DNA of 64,000 nucleotides, from assembly GCA_020636095.1 (NCBI GenBank), contig JACJYN010000002.1, positions 992,001 through 1,056,000 of the forward strand, given 5' to 3'. The stretch comes from Lewinellaceae bacterium (GTDB lineage: Bacteria; Bacteroidota; Bacteroidia; Chitinophagales; Saprospiraceae). The position numbers and the translations under genes were made by a program. Positions within the stretch are counted from its first letter, which is position 1, and each line of letters opens with the position of its first letter. The notes beneath the pieces were generated by a model. It did not search any database and was not told the origin of the DNA. It saw only the letters and a list, made by a program, of their open reading frames with translations. This document shows positions 53,301 through 59,353 of this stretch, one piece after another.

Positions 53301-53721
53301 TTCCATCAACCGCGTCGGACAGACGCCCACCCCCAGCCAGGCCTCATTGTTCGTGACCTGCGATGACCTGGGTACCGTTATTGTGGAAATCCACGCCTGG
53401 GATGCCGCCGGTAATAACATGGACTGTCAAACCTTCATTCTTGTGCAGGACACCGGAGTCTTCTGCGGCCCGGCCCTGGGCGATGCCGTCCGGCTGCAGC
53501 CGAACCCGGCTGAAGGCAGCCTGCTGGTGGAGTCGAGCCGCCGGGGCCGCTGTGAGTTGGAAATATTGAGTTTGGAGGGGCCGAGGTGTCGCAGCCAGGC
53601 CGCCCAATTCCTGGGGGTGCCCGTGAGGGTTAGCCTGGAAGGGCTGCCGCCGGGCATGTATTTGCTGCGCCTGCGGTATGCCGATGGGGATACGGTGGTG
53701 CGGCGGTTCGTGAAGATGTGA
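44392..53721 (+). CDS. Giant modular secreted protein with cohesin-like and dockerin-like domains, T9SS signal
   Basis: 3109 residues. A signal peptide (about 1-26) is followed by a CarboxypepD-like domain (33-85), dockerin-like pairs (88-155; AADVNGSSTV...TTYDYVLIQQFILG), a cohesin-like domain (215-355; GLQFSINWDPAVLGYVSAGN) and a second such set (360-680). A six- or seven-bladed propeller follows (767-1100; repeated VVWRSN-DGDNEIYLYN), with three HYR domains (TCPADITV) around a third cohesin-like domain (1370-1506). Next are FG-GAP repeats (1667-1966), cysteine-rich CCYxL modules (1980-2540) interrupted by a DUF6970-like insert (about 2215-2305), more HYR-like domains, and the T9SS sorting domain (LQPNPAEGSLLVESS). 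Surface-exposed or released; partners unknown. Its length makes assembly errors worth excluding. Confidence 0.85.
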   Translation: MKPIFSLTLVILAFLYLAPNFQVAEGEVADFTISGAVQLGDGSPLATTPLTLSGNQTGMVASAADGSYSFANLPEGFDYAVTPGEPAVDNPLEHLSAYDLLLIRRAILSIEPLNNPCQTLAADVNGSSTVPVGNPLNGVTTYDYVLIQQFILGYNSGLTPAWEFMPPDSNFYGALGQPSSVTLSNLSTDTQLDWLAIQAGDVSACGAPIVNIPDFLALEASDNLNVMPGSTVSVPIRVQNFADVMGLQFSINWDPAVLGYVSAGNFAPALSITTNNIGDVNAANGELRFTWFDTNVTGLVLPNGTTLFELTFNVVGPPGSASLVEVNATPLPVEVINSTMEVSGLTALAGAVSVAGSAIASISGNISRANGAPVPGITVDLTGNSNGQQITDNNGNYAFPGLDDGFDYTITPSWGGTCNSPCITLYDLYLIQQHILGNMPLSSPYALIAADANNSGSITALDYSIVRSMTLGDINLYPDNLCWRFVHADYIFPNPANPFFEAWPEVGNINNLAGDVQVDFIGVQVGDVSDCVESVGVSNLLLDLDVNTPYCLGETALIQVRVQGFTSLTGLQFTLQWDPAVFEYVNVLNFGLPGLTAANFGQPGNSGQLTMVWTDASGAGQTLGDGSLLFNLYLNPIAPANTQSILFFADTPLPAQALDAMGQPGVAATGAALLSLEAPTLAIGPAYCYNGLQFVSLYSDGNISGSDGDNVFQDRGNNGSIVYNLTDNDPVFIVATSPTPPFCGTPYSNQLGACAEALVPDCEQPQELAADVEADGSLQVQGDKVVWVSDQDGDRDIYAYDLATGTTTNVSDNAADDQLPYVYGNSIVWRSNESGNYEIWHYDCLTQIKRQVSQNTTDVDQTPAVFGNYVVWRSNQDGDNEIYLYNLISQAEINISNDNATGAGSPAIFGDWVVWESTDEGPDVDVFLYSISTQSKQNLSNSPGDESGLRLQGDKAIWAVTNGGFTYDIFVYDLSTSTLIPVAAGQGLNPSDLDVNGNYAVWAASDGGDDEVFAFSLPAGPTLALSNNNDADNRPALHADQVVWEAFEGGEREIRYYNLSSGRESVLGPDPAADISPDTYGPFTVWQSDRDGNGQDELYFFNTQLLPPQAALLDAGASTISGLCPGDIATLVLETAGAGLEAVWFDDGLMSNELYASTDNLFEPTIAGSGTYYGAWRDPLTGCIAPLTAVPVDASPTDNLACNDMFFIPLDGLCQANLLDFGPILEGDLGCLQSGNFIITVQDGDPSNGPIIDGVGNFPYTVELAPGLTANFTGCFGLIDAVDMIAPVLTCPADITVQAPPGATEVSVNAPIPTWDDNCEVDVSTLLVTTPFNPSNPFPIGQTAMGFSIMDVSGNIGECSYIVEVAPSALDFTISAGSAIVTAGDMFCLPFTVDGFLDIAALAFTISFDPTVVEFDMAANFGLPGLNPTSFDEAPPGQIGFMWVDPDLSGENLPDGTILFDLCFTALMPGATDINFSGNIVPIEVINSSQELIPFNSNTGSITVAAPLVLECPSDIVQANDPGQCEAFVNIPVPALPGAGTLTNDYTGTIDASGVYPVGVTTVTYTFTAQPGGDISQCSFMVTIEDQELPIINCPPLIQVAGQAATGGATVVFSDPVVTDNCPMASWSCTYMSGDFFPCGETTVACTATDMSGNQGSCFFTVTVTCPTDSCCLDFNGVTIVNPINLVGGWADTGFDFIDADNDGDQDILEYNTLGALAVISNGPPYDPPNFQLFNPISLGYNSISPSTLDYNQDGFEDFFAIELGSNAVIYYENQGIIGTPAFNAIPIGLVLPPEATDIAVGDLGNDGIADLLVHTNGGGIVAVYYEGGCQAPATPCFSLAGNDYTTPFINLPAAPVTSINKFELFDGDCDGDLDLFMADGGALSPNPVVWYFENYGGVAPSGSLPDIENVNYLSNPFGLTGWASNSNATLLRLADVDNDQLAEAFLDAGDMIYFDNTCFLPPDFLCPGLVLTPTSAAPDSNLLGCCWNLDYSNMGNDSVYGIRLTPLDGIELSIHNINPAFMVPSTLNGVLITPDVLFVPMPPSVSGLADICLNHVLASPQYVAVQYLDENYEPFCYDTLVFDCPIEETCLYIVSDSLQCDTNGYKYVATVTNPVGADFPVKYIKLNITSGPPGLGLLPQAGIVLPDTLYQGDTTMVMWNIPTDEDWFGDTLCFILSAHDGPEERLCCAEIDTCLAFPICDPCVYKDVAVAISPLPGTGGGADCFGGDPLQEPWLQEIIADCASRPCGMLVYCCLFQGQPVVNVQDDNTSCTDSGGTVYDYQGNILFSYGGIAGINLNLFNQLENCTLLFECSQLGDCCYSLLISNDHPTPGFFTSIQTNILTPGITFSAVNFDLGSGWIYNPPLTGQSAYTWTHSSGGAPNVVDYRLFDFCIEGVTTTDSVCIEIQWQRNDSTLCRDTVKVYCPECVVITQEEVLCDTSGNYTYTFSGQNWSPYEVNAVGFVETSSDFDIVEEVVSLPGLVPTNGGFFGPLDITLLPTGAMDGDTLCFDIVLRQVVGDSINILCCYATHCIVLPSCDSIPPCDGLTCIPPPDVVAGCNAVPAFDPFNPADLQALFGTAAGGGNCPGATWQELPPVSNLVDCMGGTIVRTFQAFDASGAPSTNPCQQTVTITPGDPDYAIRFPADAVLDCDGLENETAEFQSSGCDLMAVTVSDEPFPPIGPECFRLARTYRVINWCEYDGQAAPVVVGRDEDCDGLAGEEDIWVLVRPGGLAYFDQDGDETNAIPAAGVRGVTCDGLANPAGYWVDSGIKPAIASVGHWQYTQFISVVDNTPPSINPGLFGAFCTNDNLNCTGPVEIPIEVNGVCLPDNSVIRTFLDLGRDGSFDAGVQLEPNGTLTTLSGVPGTVTITGAYPNYLITGTGMPLGAHQFMIEADDGCGNTGSTAIDFVMEDCLPPDLTCINGLAVELQPVSPPIDLDGDGDLDNAGILLFAVDFVIPPSTDCSGPVTYSINRVGQTPTPSQASLFVTCDDLGTVIVEIHAWDAAGNNMDCQTFILVQDTGVFCGPALGDAVRLQPNPAEGSLLVESSRRGRCELEILSLEGPRCRSQAAQFLGVPVRVSLEGLPPGMYLLRLRYADGDTVVRRFVKM

Positions 53722-53760
53722 TAAACTATTAATTTTTTTCACCTAAAAAACGCTATTACT

Positions 53761-56700
53761 ATGAAAAAAGGACTACGATTGCTAATTGCAATGACACTGG
53801 TGGCGCTGGGCGCCGCCCTACCGCCCGGCCTGTGGGCGCAGGATTGTATATCGGGCCTGGTATATGAGGATAGCAACAATAGTGGCGCCTTCGATGCCGG
53901 GGATCAATTACTGGATGGAATAGAAGTAGAGTTGGAGTATCCTGATGGTACAAATAGTGTAATAACTACCAATGGTGTCGGGTTTTATGAATTTTGTTCC
54001 CTCCAGCCAGGTAATTACAAAATTTTTGCATTGTACAGCACCGTGAATTATTTTACGAGTTACGGTGTAACTGAACTGGTACTAATTCAGGGCCAGAGCA
54101 TCAACAATATGGATTTCCCTTTGACCCCGTTAACATTTTACGGGGCCGTCAATGGCCTGGCCTTTTTCGATTTTGATGGTGATGGACAAAAGAAAAGAGA
54201 TGAGCCAAGTCTGCCAATGGCATCCATAAGAGAAACTTTTGGGCCGGGAACAATTGACCTCTTAACCAATTCTAACGGTGCCTTCAATCAAAACTTTCTA
54301 ACTCCGGGCCTATATACCTATGAGATCACTTCTCTGCCACCAGGGGCAGTACTGATCTCTCCGGCATCAGTAGCTTTGGATATAGGTTCGTCCACCACGG
54401 CCGACGTTCTATTTAGATTAGATTTACAACCCGATGTTGGAGGAATTGTCGATTTTGCCTGTTTAGACCTCGACAATAATGGCACCATCGATGCTGCTGA
54501 TCCAGGAATAGCCAATATGCTGGTTACTCTAATGGATTTAAATGGCCAGGTGATTTCGACTACAACTTCCGATGATAATGGTTTATACTCGTTTCTTGGC
54601 CTGCAACCCGGAGATTATATGGTTGAGGTAAATGCCTCATCCTTCCAAGCCCCACCGACCACCCCAACTGTATATCAGGTTGCCGTATCTGCTGGCGAGA
54701 TAGCCAGAGTATCTCCATTTTATTTCGGGCCGGCAGATCGCATTTTTGAGTGCGGAATGGCTGTAGCAACTTGCTTTTCAGGTTATGATCCTGGAACACA
54801 AACCATCGTAGATAATTTTGTTTTTGGAGTATTTGATACCCGAAACCCTCCAACATTGGATGGGGCAACCTGGAGTGTCTCCACCGTACCAGCTATCAAG
54901 CCGGCATCGTGGAAATCCGGGAACATTGGCCAGGTTTTTGGTATTGCTACCGATATGAGCAATAACATCTATTTAACAGCCTCCTCTTCTTATAATTTCT
55001 ACGATCCGGTTAAGGCCAATTCTATTGGATTTGGAGGCTCGGGCGCAGTATATAAAATAGACAATTCCCTGGCTCCGGCAGTTTTTACAACACTGCCAAA
55101 CGGAGGTAATACCGGATTAGGCAACATTTGTTTTGACAAAACGAACGATCAGTTTTTTGTCAGCAATTTCGAAGATGGGAAAATTTACCGCATCAGTAAT
55201 TCTGGTGCTGTACTTAGCAGTTATGACCCCTACTTCAATGAACCGCCTGCAACCGGTATGGATGATGGTACTAATGGATTTGTTCCCGTAGGCCAAAGAG
55301 TATGGGCGGTAGGAATCTATGACAATCAACTTTATTTTAGCCGGTGGACACATAATTTCGGTAATTCCAGCCCTTCTACACCCCAGCAGATATGGGTGGT
55401 TCCGCTTACTTCCGGCGGGGAATTTTCAGGATCGCTGAACGGGAATTCCGACTATACCGGAGCAGAGGTGAAGATTATTGACGTCATCTCTTACGGTAGT
55501 GGAAAATGGTCTGCTCCGGTTTCAGACCTCGCTTTCTCAGAAGATGGGACGTTATTAATAGCTGAACGAGGCATGAGCAATGTTTCTAGTGTTTCTGCCC
55601 ATAGATCACGGATCATTAAATATCCATCGGTTGCCGGCAATTACAGTTCTGCTAATTACCAACTCATCTATATTGGCAATTATGACTCTTTTGACAATTC
55701 AAACTCAGCCGGAGGGGTAGCCATTAATCCGGGTGGGTATGACCCTACGACTGGTGAATTTAGTGGTTGTGATAGCCTTATCTTAGGTACCGGAGATGCT
55801 TTGCGATGGGGTATAACAAAGAATTGCTCGGGCACCGGTAATGGCGTTGCTTATGGCTTTGCCATCATGCCATTTGAAGGCAACTCCAACAGTATTGGTA
55901 ACGGACTTCCCCTACCCCCGGTTAATTGCTCGAGTAGATACGTCCACCTTGGAGCATCAAAGAGCGATTTGGGTGAAATCGAAACATTTGCCTGTCCAAC
56001 CTGTTTGCAGGTAACCGCCGACTGCTCCCAATTCAACCTCTCCGTAGCCGCCAACCCGCAGGATAGCCTCACCACCGACAGTTGCTGCTACACCCTGGAC
56101 TACCTCAACGGCGGCACTCAAAACGTATATGGCATCAGCTTTGAAGCCCTCGATGGCGTCGAGTTCAACCCCAACTATACCCTGGCCGCCGGCTTCCAGG
56201 TCGGCAGTTTCAATCCTTCTCTTCTGGAGGTCGTCCCGACTTTAGCATGGCCCAACCCTCCCGCACCCATGCCGGCACAGGTAAACGGCTTGATCTCCAA
56301 TCTGTGCCTCGAGAATGTACTGGCCTTCCCCCAGTATATCCTGGTCAACTACCTGGATTTCCAGAATGGGGAGTTCCAGGTTTTCTGTACCGACACCCTT
56401 ATTCTGAGATGCCCCGTACAGGAAACCTGCCTCTACATCGTCAGCGATTCGCTGATCTGCGATTCGCTGGGGTACAAATACACCGCTACCGTGAAAAACC
56501 CGCCAGGGGCTGACTTCCCGGTGGGCTATATTAAATTGAATATCGAGCCCGATATTCCCGGCCTGACGGTTCTGGGAGGGGAAGGCATCATTTTGACAGA
56601 CACCCTTCAGCAGGGAGACACCACCACCCTGATGTGGACCCTCGTCACTTCCGACGACCTCTACGGCGACAGCCTCTGCTTCATCCTCTCGGCCCACGAT

Positions 56701-58233
56701 GGGGTGGAAGAGCGATTGTGTTGCGCCGAGATCGACACCTGCATTGCCTTCCCGGCCTGCGACCCTTGTAAATATGTGGATGTCACCATCAAACCTCTGG
56801 TGGACGACCAGGTGGGCGAATGCTGTTATGAACTGTTCGTGACCGATACCTTTACTTATGACCCGGCTCTGATACAATCCATTCAGGCCAATATCCTGAA
56901 CGCCGGTGTTTACTTCAGCGGGGTGGACGCCCTCCCGGCACAGCTCGACGGGTGGAACGTTTCGCCCCCTTTGCCTACGCTGACCAACACCCTGCTCTGG
57001 ACGCACGGCAGCGGCATCACCCCCAACGGCGTCAGCTACAACCTCTTCGATTTTTGTATCCAAGGCACTACTTCCACCGACTCGGTGTATATCGCCATCA
57101 ACTGGCTGGATGCCGATAGCATGGTGGTTTGTACCGATACCCTGGCCGTTTTCTGCCCGGACTGTTTGAACGTGGTCAACGATTCCCTCACCTGCATCAC
57201 CAATGCCGACGGCACTCAGGACTACGCCTACACTTTCCAGGTAGTGAATTACTCGCCCTTCGACGTCAATACGATCGGTATTGTTGAGATTCCCTCCAAC
57301 AATACCCTCATCACGCCGGATGTGATTTCCATACCTACCATCCCGGCCTATCCTCCGGGAGGTACTTCCGTACCCATCACCATTCTCATTGATGGTTCGG
57401 CAGGGCCCATCGACAGTTTCTGCTTTGACATCGTCCTGCGCCAGGTCATTATTGATTCAATTGATATTGTGTGTTGCTACGCCACGCACTGTATCAATTT
57501 GCCGGAGTGCGACAGCCTGCCGCCCTTCCTTTGCCCCGACCCGAACCTGATTAGCCAGGTTCCCTGCGCACAGGTATGGGATCCGGTTTGCGGATGCGAC
57601 GATATGACTTACAGCAACACCTGCTTTGCCACCAATGCCGGCGTTACCCTTTGGACGCCCGGCCTGTGCGACAGCATGCTCACCCCCGACCCGAGGGTGA
57701 TCCTCACGGGCAGCCTCGACCCCAGCGGCGGTGTATTGCTCGAATGGATGCTGGATGACAATCCGGACAGTTATGCGTTCTTCGTCCTGATCGGCCGATG
57801 GCCCGGCGAATCGGAATTCAAAGATTTTGCCATTGTGCCGGTTAACCCGGGGCAGCAGTCCTACAACTTCCTTCACGTCAATAGCATGCCGGGGTTGAAC
57901 GATTATCAGGTGATTGCGGTGAATAACCAGGGGCAGCCCGTGTACAGCAACAAAGAGCAGGTATTGATGATGAACGAGGCCCAACGGCGGGCTTTGGTGT
58001 ACACTTACCCCGTGCCGGCCACCCACACCATCTATGTCACCTCCAACTGGCAGGGCGAAGCGGTGGTGGAACTCATCGGCGCCGACGGCCGGACGCTGCT
58101 ACAGCGTGAGGAGAACTTCGAAGGCCTTCCCGTGCCGGTTAATGTAAGCGGCCTGGGCTCCGGCGTCTACCTCGTCCGCCTCCGCTTCAATGACGGACAG
58201 GTGGGACAGCAGCGGATGGTGAAGATGGAGTAA
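53761..58233 (+). CDS. Large secreted SdrD-B/propeller protein with Kazal-like motif and T9SS signal
   Basis: 1490 residues: signal peptide (LIAMTLVALGAALPPGLWAQ), then three SdrD B-like domains (about 24-315) with calcium-type motifs (YEDSNNSGAFDAGD; FDFDGDGQKKRDEP; DLDNNGTIDAADP). A lectin/NHL-like propeller region follows (about 330-750). Cysteine-rich CCYxL modules (about 760-1240) are clearly homologous to those of the giant protein upstream (ETCLYIVSDSL, FILSAHDG, EERLCCAEIDTC). A Kazal-like motif (WDPVCGCDDMTYSNTCFATN), a fibronectin-like domain and a T9SS sorting domain close it. It starts 39 bases after the giant gene and is probably cotranscribed with it. Surface role inferred. Confidence 0.85.
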   Translation: MKKGLRLLIAMTLVALGAALPPGLWAQDCISGLVYEDSNNSGAFDAGDQLLDGIEVELEYPDGTNSVITTNGVGFYEFCSLQPGNYKIFALYSTVNYFTSYGVTELVLIQGQSINNMDFPLTPLTFYGAVNGLAFFDFDGDGQKKRDEPSLPMASIRETFGPGTIDLLTNSNGAFNQNFLTPGLYTYEITSLPPGAVLISPASVALDIGSSTTADVLFRLDLQPDVGGIVDFACLDLDNNGTIDAADPGIANMLVTLMDLNGQVISTTTSDDNGLYSFLGLQPGDYMVEVNASSFQAPPTTPTVYQVAVSAGEIARVSPFYFGPADRIFECGMAVATCFSGYDPGTQTIVDNFVFGVFDTRNPPTLDGATWSVSTVPAIKPASWKSGNIGQVFGIATDMSNNIYLTASSSYNFYDPVKANSIGFGGSGAVYKIDNSLAPAVFTTLPNGGNTGLGNICFDKTNDQFFVSNFEDGKIYRISNSGAVLSSYDPYFNEPPATGMDDGTNGFVPVGQRVWAVGIYDNQLYFSRWTHNFGNSSPSTPQQIWVVPLTSGGEFSGSLNGNSDYTGAEVKIIDVISYGSGKWSAPVSDLAFSEDGTLLIAERGMSNVSSVSAHRSRIIKYPSVAGNYSSANYQLIYIGNYDSFDNSNSAGGVAINPGGYDPTTGEFSGCDSLILGTGDALRWGITKNCSGTGNGVAYGFAIMPFEGNSNSIGNGLPLPPVNCSSRYVHLGASKSDLGEIETFACPTCLQVTADCSQFNLSVAANPQDSLTTDSCCYTLDYLNGGTQNVYGISFEALDGVEFNPNYTLAAGFQVGSFNPSLLEVVPTLAWPNPPAPMPAQVNGLISNLCLENVLAFPQYILVNYLDFQNGEFQVFCTDTLILRCPVQETCLYIVSDSLICDSLGYKYTATVKNPPGADFPVGYIKLNIEPDIPGLTVLGGEGIILTDTLQQGDTTTLMWTLVTSDDLYGDSLCFILSAHDGVEERLCCAEIDTCIAFPACDPCKYVDVTIKPLVDDQVGECCYELFVTDTFTYDPALIQSIQANILNAGVYFSGVDALPAQLDGWNVSPPLPTLTNTLLWTHGSGITPNGVSYNLFDFCIQGTTSTDSVYIAINWLDADSMVVCTDTLAVFCPDCLNVVNDSLTCITNADGTQDYAYTFQVVNYSPFDVNTIGIVEIPSNNTLITPDVISIPTIPAYPPGGTSVPITILIDGSAGPIDSFCFDIVLRQVIIDSIDIVCCYATHCINLPECDSLPPFLCPDPNLISQVPCAQVWDPVCGCDDMTYSNTCFATNAGVTLWTPGLCDSMLTPDPRVILTGSLDPSGGVLLEWMLDDNPDSYAFFVLIGRWPGESEFKDFAIVPVNPGQQSYNFLHVNSMPGLNDYQVIAVNNQGQPVYSNKEQVLMMNEAQRRALVYTYPVPATHTIYVTSNWQGEAVVELIGADGRTLLQREENFEGLPVPVNVSGLGSGVYLVRLRFNDGQVGQQRMVKME

Positions 58234-58240
58234 GTGGACG

Positions 58241-58264
58241 GAGGTTGAGGTTGAGGTTGAGGTC
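58241..58264. repeat. Short hexanucleotide array
   Basis: GAGGTT is repeated three times and followed by GAGGTC, just after the stop of the large SdrD-B gene. A complementary CCTC-rich stretch lies near 58345-58365, so the gap can fold. The 265-base gap between the convergent genes holds no gene. Confidence 0.6.
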
Positions 58265-58498
58265 GGGGAGTAAGGATATAATGCCAGGTTTTCCTGGAAA
58301 AATACTCCAGGGTCGGCTTGTCCAGCCATCCCGGCCTCCGGCTCTACCTCAGCCTCTGCCTCAATCAGATTTAACTCGCTAAAAAACACCGCTCCAAGGT
58401 CAACCCACATGTTAGTTTAGGATCGCACGGGCGGGCGTAACTGCCAGCCATACTGGCACAGTAGGCGGGGGCGCCCGGCCGTGCTATCCTATTCCTAC

Positions 58499-59353
58499 TC
58501 ACGGCTCCACTACAATTTCCGTCCGCACCGTAGCGGCAAAATAGCCGGGCGAAGACCCCTCCAGGTTGGCCGACAGGTTGGCGGGAGGCGCCAGAAATAC
58601 TACTTCCTCCCCGGGCGATACTTGTTCCAGGATGCTTTTAAAAAAGAAAAACACCGCTTCTTCGACCTGAAAGAGTTCGATGCGGGCAATTTGGCCATGA
58701 GACAACAACAGATTCAGCGGCAGCAGCCATTCCCTGTACTGGTCGTCCCCATCGTCGTCCTGATAGAAAAAATAATACTTGCGTTCCCGATTGTTGGCCT
58801 GTATCGTCAGCCGCATCCAGGCGAAATCTGCCTGTCCGGAGGGATCCTGGAAATACAAGGCAATCTGCGAACGCAAAAAACCTGCCTCATCCCGAACCTG
58901 GCGATGCAGGGCCGAATCGACCACAACCGGCACTAGCGGCATGAAAGACCGGCCGGCCACCTTTTCGCTACCGGCTTCAATGGCCAATGAATATTGGACA
59001 CCTCGTTGCCCCTGAATCCTCAAAGACCGGTAATGGCCATAGCCCAGGTGAAGTAGTTCCTCCCCGTTGCCACGGTTGTCCAGTAGCGTCACCTTCGCGT
59101 CCGTAACCTGAGGGAAATTTTCGGGATCGGCCAGGCTGGCGGGGCGGGTCAATACGATTAGAGCGTTCTCCCCTTCCGCGATACGCCCTTCCACCACAAT
59201 GGGGCCGGGGGCTTCCTGTATCAGCGCCCCCAGCTCGGCCTCTTCGGTGCACGAAGGCAGGATCAGGATCAGAATCAGGGCCGCCAGACAGCGGATTATA
59301 CAGCAGCGCCCTTTCTTCAACTGGCCCGCGATGATATTTTGTTGCTTTGCCAT
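58499..59353 (-). CDS. DUF4249 lipoprotein
   Basis: 284 residues from the ATG at 59353, which shares one base with the TGA of the receptor gene upstream (TGATG), a coupled pair. The lipobox ILPSC places it as a lipoprotein after a hydrophobic stretch (CLAALILILILPSC). The body follows the DUF4249 pattern (PIVVEGRIAEGENALIVLTR; VTDAKVTLLDNRGNGEEL). DUF4249 proteins accompany STN-type TonB receptors and are thought to cap or assist them at the outer membrane. An upstream in-frame TTG gives one more residue but is not needed. Confidence 0.88.
   Translation of the reverse strand: MAKQQNIIAGQLKKGRCCIIRCLAALILILILPSCTEEAELGALIQEAPGPIVVEGRIAEGENALIVLTRPASLADPENFPQVTDAKVTLLDNRGNGEELLHLGYGHYRSLRIQGQRGVQYSLAIEAGSEKVAGRSFMPLVPVVVDSALHRQVRDEAGFLRSQIALYFQDPSGQADFAWMRLTIQANNRERKYYFFYQDDDGDDQYREWLLPLNLLLSHGQIARIELFQVEEAVFFFFKSILEQVSPGEEVVFLAPPANLSANLEGSSPGYFAATVRTEIVVEP

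Noticed and set aside
44392..53721. Cellulosome scaffoldin
   Set aside because: No cellulose-binding module or glycoside hydrolase is seen in or near the gene, so only cohesin-like and dockerin-like folds are claimed.
58099..58410. 103-codon minus-strand frame at the end of the SdrD-B gene
   Set aside because: Half of it lies antisense to the T9SS sorting domain and the rest is translated hexamer repeat (alternating Thr and Ser).
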